Shown one piece after another: positions 57,422 to 64,000 of a stretch of DNA of 64,000 bases (its first letter is position 1; each line of letters begins with the position of its first letter). Below the pieces are notes generated by a model. It was not told the origin of the DNA and made no database searches. It saw only the letters and a list, made by a program, of their open reading frames with translations. The DNA comes from Ursus arctos (taxonomy: Eukaryota; Chordata; Mammalia; Carnivora; Ursidae): positions 36,301,718 to 36,365,717 of the forward strand of contig NW_026622974.1 of assembly GCF_023065955.2 (NCBI RefSeq). Direction: 5' to 3'. The translations under genes were made by a program, and so were the position numbers.

Positions 57422-59295
57422 ACTGGAGATTTTAGCCAGGGCAATTAAGCAGGAAAAAGAAATAAAAGATATCAAAATTGGAAAGGAAGAAGTAAAAATA
57501 TTTTCTATTGCCTTGTATATAGAAAATTCTAAGGAACATATACACACTCACATGAACACATATTTCAGTTAATAAATGAGATCAATAAGTTTGTAAGATA
57601 CAAGGTCAATATGCAAAAAGCTACTACATTTCAATACACTAACAATGAAAAATCTAAAAATGAAATTAAGAAAACAGTTCCACTTACAATTGCATAAAAA
57701 TAATAAAATGCCTATAAATAAACTTAAAATTAAGGTTGAGACATGTACACTAAAAACTATAAAGCACTGTTAAAGAAATTAAAGAAGAGCTAAGTAAATG
57801 GAAAGACATTCTGTGTTTATGAATCAGAAGGCTTGCTCTTAAGATGACAATACTCGCCAAATTAATCAATAGATTCAACTCAATCCGTATCAAAATCCCA
57901 GCTGACTTTATGCAGAAAATTATAAGTTGATCCTTAAATTAAAATAGAAATGCAAGGTACCCAGAATAGCCAAGCAATTGTGAAAACAAGGGACGAAGTT
58001 GGAAGAGGCGCACTTCCAGAGAATCATAATCAAAGCTAGACTAGTACTGGGATAAGAACAGAATATACATCAACAGAATTGAAAGTAGAATTGGGAATCT
58101 AAAACACATTCATAGCAAATTGATTTTCAATATGCACGACAAGACAAGCCAATGGTTGAAGAATGGTCTTTTTAACAAATAGTGCTGAGACAAATGGTGC
58201 TTTTCCACATGTAAAAAAAAAAAAGAAGTTGGATTCCTACCTCACACGACACACAAAAATCAATCTAAGATGAACTATTTAAGCCTAAGATAGACCTCAT
58301 ATATAAGATCTAAAACTATAAAACTCTTAGAAGAGAATACAGAGGTGAAATATTTTCAAAATTACAGTTTTTTAGACATCAAAAACACAGGCAATAAAAG
58401 AAAAAGTAGATAAACTGTAGCTTATCAAAATTAAAAACCTTTTGTGCAGCTAACGATACCATCCAGATCATGAAATGACAACCCATGGAATGAGATATTT
58501 GCAAATCATATATCTGATAAAGAACTTGTATCCAAAGTATATAAAGAATTCCTACGGCTCAACAATAAAAAAGACAGATACCTAATTAAAATATAGGTAA
58601 AGGATCTGAATAGACATTTCTCCAAAAATATCCACAAATGGCCAATAAGCACATAAAAGGGTGCTCAACATCTTTAGTAATTAGGGTGACGCAGATCGAA
58701 ATCTCAGTGTGATGTCACTTCGCACAAATTAGGACGGCTCCAGTCGAATCGACAACTACAAGCATTAGAGGGTGTGGGGAAGCCAGAGCCCTCAGATACT
58801 GCAGGTGGATTGTAAAATGGTGCAGCATCTTTGGAAAACAGATCAGCAGTTTCTCAAAAAGGTAAATACTATTATACAGCTCAACGGTTCCACTCCTAGA
58901 TATACAGCCAAGAGGGGAAAAAAACAAAACAAAATATACGTCCACACAAACACGTGTCCATGAATCTTCGTGGCAGCACTATCCCAAAGAGCCCGGGTGG
59001 TGGAAACGAACCCAGTGTGGCTCATTGGTTAATGGGTGTGTGTATTCATACAATGGAATATTACTCAGCCGTAAGAAAGTGCTGACACATGCTACAGCAC
59101 GCACGAACGTTAACACTACTAAGTGAAGTAAGGCAGGCACAAGAGGCCAGAGAGCGTATGACTCCATTTGTATGACATGTGCAGAATAGCAAACCCAGAG
59201 AAACATAGACGCACGAAGATGACTGGTAGTTGCCTGGTGTCGGAGGCTTGACATTGCTAACAAATATTAAGTGCTCAGCGAAAGTGACTTGTTCT

Positions 59296-61194
59296 TATCA
59301 CTAGTTGGAATAGATTGAGTCTATCATTATATCATTAAGAAAAAAACACAAAGGAAAAACACAACTTAATTTTCTGCAGGGGAAATAATTCATGGAGTAT
59401 TTTACTGACACTTCGTATGGGTTTCTGGAAGAGGGAGCCATCGCTGTGCCAAGTTAGAAGAGAAAGAAAACACAATGTGCCTTAGAGGCCATACTTGTAA
59501 AATGCTGGCCCCTCCTTGTATCGCTTGGGTGAATAAAAAGCCATCACTAAACAAACAAATTTCTGATGCTCCAGGCCTGGTAACTGCCACACAGATTTGC
59601 ACTTGTGAGAAGCAGCGAGGTTACAAAGGAATGCCTTCTTTTCTGCAAATCTGCCATTGTGACTTCCAGTCAGAGGTTCATGGTGAAGACCTGACCGTAA
59701 TTTATATCTCTTTCCAGGGCATCCATAATCGCCTGGCCCCTCAGTGAACTCTGTTTTCAGCTGTCCTGAAGGGTGACGGCATGTCTCTTTGAGGTATGCG
59801 CACGGGGCAATTCTTCATAGGGTACGCGGTCCAGATTTTAAAGCACAGAGGCCCAAACGCATCCTCTAAATTTGGTGCAAGTGTCTCCACTTACTTTCAG
59901 GAGACACGGAAATTTCACTTTACGGATATTTAAAAAGACTTCCTTGTCTTTTTATTCACTGTGTATTCACTTTGTATTTGCCCCGATAAACAACAGGGAA
60001 ACTGCTGTGGGAGAAACTTCCGTGTATGTCTGGGGCTCTCAGAGTCCATGTGAGTGTACTCGGAGAGTCAGCCCTCCTACGTTAGGGCAAAACCTCAACA
60101 ACCAGGCCGAGCCGATGAGCTTTGTTGGTGAACAGAAGAAGCAGAAGAAACAACCGTTGGCAAAAGAAGAATAGAAACTAGGCCAAACAGACAGAATTTC
60201 TCGAACAGCCAGGGAAGAAAGGATCTGTATGGGAAAGCAGGAGAACTTAGACTGGCCTAAGTCTGCATAGAAAGACTTCCCCTCTCATCTTCATGTAGTT
60301 GCTCTCCACATGTGGACAGTCACGGACATAGAGAAACCACTTTTCTGCATCCGACGCACCTCCTTCGAATGCTTGTGGCCGTTGGTGCTATTCCTGAGAA
60401 GGTCAAGGAAGTTATGGGTGAAATCGCTTTCTTCCAGCATCAACCCCCTCTGAAAGCAAATGCCGAAGCTTTTACTGTGGCAGAGAAAGTGGTATTTCAT
60501 AACCGAGTCTATTTGCGGGTGTTTCTCTACCACTGTGATTATTAATATGTCTGTTTCCTCTAAGGCTTAAAATTAGAACACCAGGCCCAAGTCTGTTTAC
60601 AGCTGAGCATGTGCAAGGCCTGAACCACACAGCACGACCAGCAGGAAGCGCGTGTGAAGGGCATCACCACTCTCACACCAAGAGCATCACCCGGCGTGTG
60701 TTTAGACAGGAAAACCCAGAAAAATGAGCACACCGTAAACGTTGCCAGTAATTCAGAAACCAAGATATCTGGAAGCGATAAAAAACTACGATTGATAAAA
60801 GCTTCCCTTGTTAAATTTAGGCCACACATACTCTAAATAAAATATACCACTTAGGAAATGATTTGTGTTGATAAAACTTGATGGAGTTGTTTTTCCAAAT
60901 GTCTTCTCCCTGCTGGGAATTTCACACTTTGGCAGGCTCTCCTTGGGCCTCCCCAGTTGCCAGTCTCCTTCCATGACCTGACCTGGTGTTGTTTATACGG
61001 CTGTTTACACATTTCTTAACAACCTTTGCAAGGGGCCTTTAATGACTTTCACTCCTGGCAGCGCTTAGCTTGAGGCAGAGCTGCAAAGGCTGCCAGTGTT
61101 GTTCTGTTTATTTGTGCAGTGCCCTGCCCCAGCTTTTTCCCCAGAGAGGGGCCTGGAAAGCATGTTGCAGGTTAGAGAGTTCTAGTTGAGTTGT
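59296..61194. other. Unique non-coding DNA
   Basis: No repeat or gene recognised in about 1.9 kb. CpGs are a little more frequent than average around 59,770-60,060. Frames of 60-100 codons are unrecognised. Confidence 0.5.
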
Positions 61195-61315
61195 AAGACT
61201 TGGGCTGTAGTTGTTAGAAGTGAAGTACGGCAAGGCCATTTAAATAATTAAATTAGGCCCGTCATCATGTTTCAACGGGGCCCTCCTAGAAAACTAAGCA
61301 TTAATATTGTGAGTC
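61195..61315. promoter_or_regulatory. Candidate conserved element (TAAT-rich)
   Basis: The stretch gccatttaaataattaaatt with cccgtcatcatgtttcaac has two homeodomain-type taat cores on a non-repeat background. Suggestive of a conserved enhancer block, but based on motif reading alone. Confidence 0.2.
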
Positions 61316-61329
61316 TGATGGAAGAAGCA

Positions 61330-61480
61330 GAATGACAAGGTCCCAGTTCCAATACCCATCAGCTGTATGATGGAGGACAAGTCCGCCATCTTTCCTGGGC
61401 CTTGGTTTCCTCTTCTGCTAAATGAAGGGAGTCAAGTAGATGACCACTAATGTCCAACCTTGACAGGCTGAGCTCAGGGA
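61330..61480 (+). mobile_element. MIR-type fragment
   Basis: gtcccagttccaatacccat, atgatggaggacaagtccgc, and ggccttggtttcctcttctg match the MIR core. Confidence 0.68.
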
Positions 61481-62835
61481 CTGTTAACCCTAGACAGGCG
61501 GCTCATGTTTGGCGATAGATCAGGAAAGATGAAAAGTTCCCCCTGCAGATGTCTTGACGAATATTATGAGCACAGCACATGATTTTTAGGCTAGAGTAAT
61601 ATTTTAGAGTGTGATTGTGGACAACTGACAGTCAAGTTATATAATTCAGGCCAGCTATTAAATGCAATAAAGTGAGAAAAGAGAAGTTGTTTTTTATAAT
61701 ATATTCAAAAGGCAACAACCAGACTATGAACTTTACTTTTTAATCCTCCTATGCAAAGGAGTCTCAGATAAATTTATACTCTTTGGAATCAGCTATCACT
61801 TCACCTACATGTAAACAACCCCCCCCAAATATATGTATATGCAAGATCCCAATTTTCTAGAGGGATTGTTTTAAATTAGGCATTGCTAACTCTTCCTTTC
61901 TACTTTGTAGAGACCATTGTAAAGTAATGGAGAAACCAGAAACCCATCACGAAATGAGTGGGGCAGAGTCAGAAAAACCAGGAGCATCTGGGTAGGCAGA
62001 GTGAGAATGTTCTGGAAGAAGAAGAGCCTGGTGTGTGGCAGCTGGGATTCTAGATGAGCATGGCTAAGTGGTGCCCTAACTTCTGTAGCACTCACACAGG
62101 TTGAACAGGACACTGCCGAAATCAGCAGCATTCATATTAGCAAAGTTCTGCTGCTAAGACCTTGCCCCTCATAGAAATAGCAAATTAAGATATAACTGGG
62201 TCCATTTGGCATTAAAGCAGTTTTGAACACTTCTCGTTGGGAAGCAAGAGTAAGACGTGTTGGAATCACATGACGTTTCAAAACATGGTCACTGGCTATT
62301 GTGACAACTGGATTCACGTATTTGTAAGATTTGGAACTGTTCTCAATACAGAGAAAGTATGTTAAAACAAAGTAACGTAAATGGGGAGATCTCCCCATTT
62401 CACATATCCATTACTAGAGGAATATCCCCACCTAAATATCTTTCTCAAATCTGCATGATCTTGAGGTAAATTATGTTGGTCTAAGTTTCTTACGTTGATG
62501 ATGTGAGGGCTGCTAGAGTTACCCTCTGTCACGGATTTTCACTTGAGTCCCCAGCACATGTTAAATCAGATACCTAATAGGATACTCGGTCTAGGAATAC
62601 CAAAATCAAGGAGGCATGAATATGGTGGGTTTGCCTCAAAGAGCTTCAAGTCTAAAGACAGGGACTGCTAGATAATTTGTGAGGCAACAGAAACTCTGAG
62701 AGAAAATAGCAAAGGCATCCATGAGCTGCTTTTCTTGAGGATTCTCTTTTTTATAGCAGTTGGGGGACACATGCTCATAGGCACTCTGAATGCTGTGCCT
62801 CACATACACTTGGGCTATTGGTTCACCTGGATGAG
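61481..62835. other. Unique non-coding DNA
   Basis: No repeat confidently named. A segment at 62,610-62,690 (cctcaaagagcttcaagtct) faintly resembles antisense L2. Confidence 0.45.
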
Positions 62836-62850
62836 GAAAGCAGCTTCTTT

Positions 62851-63035
62851 CTTTAAAAAAAGATTTTATTTATTTATTTGACAGAGAGAGAGAGAGAGCA
62901 CGATCGAGCACACGCAGGGGGAGCTGCAGCGGGAGAGCCTGCAGAGAAGCCACTGTACAGGGAGCCCCATGTGAGGCTCAATCATGACCTGAGCCAAAGG
63001 CAGATGCTTAACCAACTGAGCCTCCCAGGTGCCCC
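62851..63035 (-). mobile_element. CAN SINE
   Basis: aaagattttatttatttatt, gacagagagagagagagagc, gccaaaggcagatgctta, then ctcccaggtgcccc. A perfect 15-bp duplication (gaaagcagcttcttt) lies at 62,836-62,850 and 63,036-63,050. A short deletion is present in the middle (ggctcaatcatgacctgag). Confidence 0.97.
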
Positions 63036-63050
63036 GAAAGCAGCTTCTTT

Positions 63051-64000
63051 TAAAAGATTTTCTGGCTGGTGTTTTTTACAGCATTACCGAGGTGAATGAT
63101 GCCTGCACTACTGGGGTCTCTCGGTGACCTGAACTCCTCTCTCCTAGTGATCTGTCTTTCCCCTACCTTACTACCTGGGTCATTACCAACCTTGACATTA
63201 TTCAAAACTGTAAGACCTTCATAATGTTTCCCCAGCAGGATTTGTCACTATTGTGGACCAGTGGGCTGCTGTGTACATTCCAGGTTTTTCTTCCCTTTTC
63301 CAAATGGGAGTTTTATTTCAGGCCAACGGTCTTTGCCTCACCATTGCGTATTGGAGATTCGTCTGTGGCTGGCTGAGGTGCGGATGGCAGATACCATGTA
63401 TTTTTGTTCTAAGGATGATGGACACAAAGAACCACACCAGATCTAACCAAGAGGACTGCACAGTGTGTTCTAGGAGTAGGAGGAAAAACAGAATAAATAT
63501 ATATTTTTAAACTTGGCTCATACAGTAAATTGGAAAGAGATGAGTGGTTAGGAGAAAAGTAAATCAGGAAAAGGAGATTAGCTATTTGGGAGACGGAAGT
63601 TTTGAGTAGTTAGAGAAGAATTCACTGGAATCAGGTAAAAAGCATGAGAAAAAATGCTAATAGAGGAGTAATTCATGAGCGCCAACATTTGAAGAACTGG
63701 ATTTTAGTAGAGAACTGACAGAATGGAGAAATAATAAAAGAAACTTTCTCATAGCTTAAAGGAGAAATTTAACCACTCTACTTTATAGAGGATGAGAATC
63801 AAGCTAGTATTAGATAACTATATCCATGTAAACCATATGCTACAACAAGCAGTGAATGCTAGAAGCAATGTCTTTAAAGTTTTGAGGAAAAGCTATTTTT
63901 CAATCTGATGGTGAACCAGCCAAACTATCAGTTAACTGTGAAGCCAGACGACTTGGAGAACTGGAAAGTGTACCTCCCAAGAACCCTTTATTGAGTCTGT
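63051..64000. other. Unique or unidentified DNA to the window end
   Basis: No repeat confidently named. The last 500 bp are purine-rich. No gene. Confidence 0.45.

Larger units (their letters stand above)
54470..58970 (+). pseudogene. L1 ORF2 remnant
   Basis: The endonuclease region begins near 54,480 (atctaccttctcatta-like) and continues through gccataaaacaagtctcaaa. The reverse transcriptase region runs from about 55,980 to 57,600. The FADD-type active-site codons expected near 57,490-57,525 are missing: the text jumps from a 'gtaaaaatattttctattg' equivalent to 'tatatagaaaattc'. The C-terminal region ends near 58,970 (attccactcctagatataca equivalent). It is interrupted by one SINE, an inverted-repeat element and a nested pair of SINEs, and has many stops. 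Confidence 0.85.
52121..59295 (+). mobile_element. Near full-length ancient LINE-1 (L1M type) with nested insertions
   Basis: All parts are in order: a 5' UTR beginning gagaatgatggagtaaggac, with gtgcataaagggttttgaac and ctgactactcctggaaatcc; an ORF1 remnant (about 53,440-54,000); an inter-ORF region (gacaactgcaaaaagcaata); ORF2 remnants (54,470 to about 58,970); and a 3' end to about 59,295. Subtracting the inserted SINEs and the inverted-repeat element leaves about 6 kb, the length of a whole L1. Frameshifts and stops break every frame. Heavy divergence and the nested younger elements make it one of the oldest datable insertions in the window. Confidence 0.93.

Overview
This window is nuclear DNA from a mammal, most likely a caniform carnivore. 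The main evidence is about a dozen tRNA-derived CAN SINEs, recognised by their gcgcctgggtggctcag head, their TC-rich stretch and their A-rich tail. Several carry the internal sequence (gccagcgagagaggg, gccgaaggcagacgctta) that I associate with bears and related arctoids. The 3' ends of the younger LINE-1 copies are also carnivore-like. The bear-like assignment is an inference from memory of these families.

I find no convincing protein-coding gene, no functional tRNA, rRNA or other RNA gene, and no CRISPR, phage or bacterial feature. Every long open frame is either inside a retroelement (LINE-1 ORF2 at 17,491-18,018, 18,299-18,961 and 25,491-26,063; LINE-2 at 33,584-34,075) or in GC-rich DNA where open frames occur by chance. 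The window reads as intergenic or intronic DNA.

Layout. 1-4,060: an LTR fragment, a MER5A-like element split by a SINE, two head-to-tail SINEs, then unique AT-rich DNA. 4,060-4,215: a small GC-rich patch with donor-like splice sites on both strands. 4,216-8,750: mostly unique DNA, possibly with conserved regulatory blocks. 8,750-14,300: MIR, L2 and old L1 debris, one SINE with a perfect 16-bp target duplication, and a CpG island at 11,818-12,215 next to a consensus minus-strand splice donor. 17,537-19,265: a younger LINE-1 insertion with a 5' inversion. 19,690-26,380: decayed L2, MIR, a truncated SINE and a 5'-truncated old L1. 26,700-47,500: unique DNA with SINEs, MIR and L2 fragments, three MaLR-like LTR pieces and microsatellites. 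47,571-47,999: a second CpG island. 52,121-59,295: an essentially full-length but dead ancient LINE-1, with three SINE insertion sites (one holding a SINE inside a SINE) and a terminal-inverted-repeat element. 59,296-64,000: mostly unique DNA with one MIR and one SINE.

Nothing here supports a new biological system. The best leads for function are the two CpG islands, the 4.1-kb GC patch and a few transcription-factor-motif clusters. The best leads for genome history are the inverted L1 and the nested stack inside the old L1. Repeat family names come from recognising consensus features by eye. Boundaries are about +/-20 bp unless a target-site duplication fixes them.
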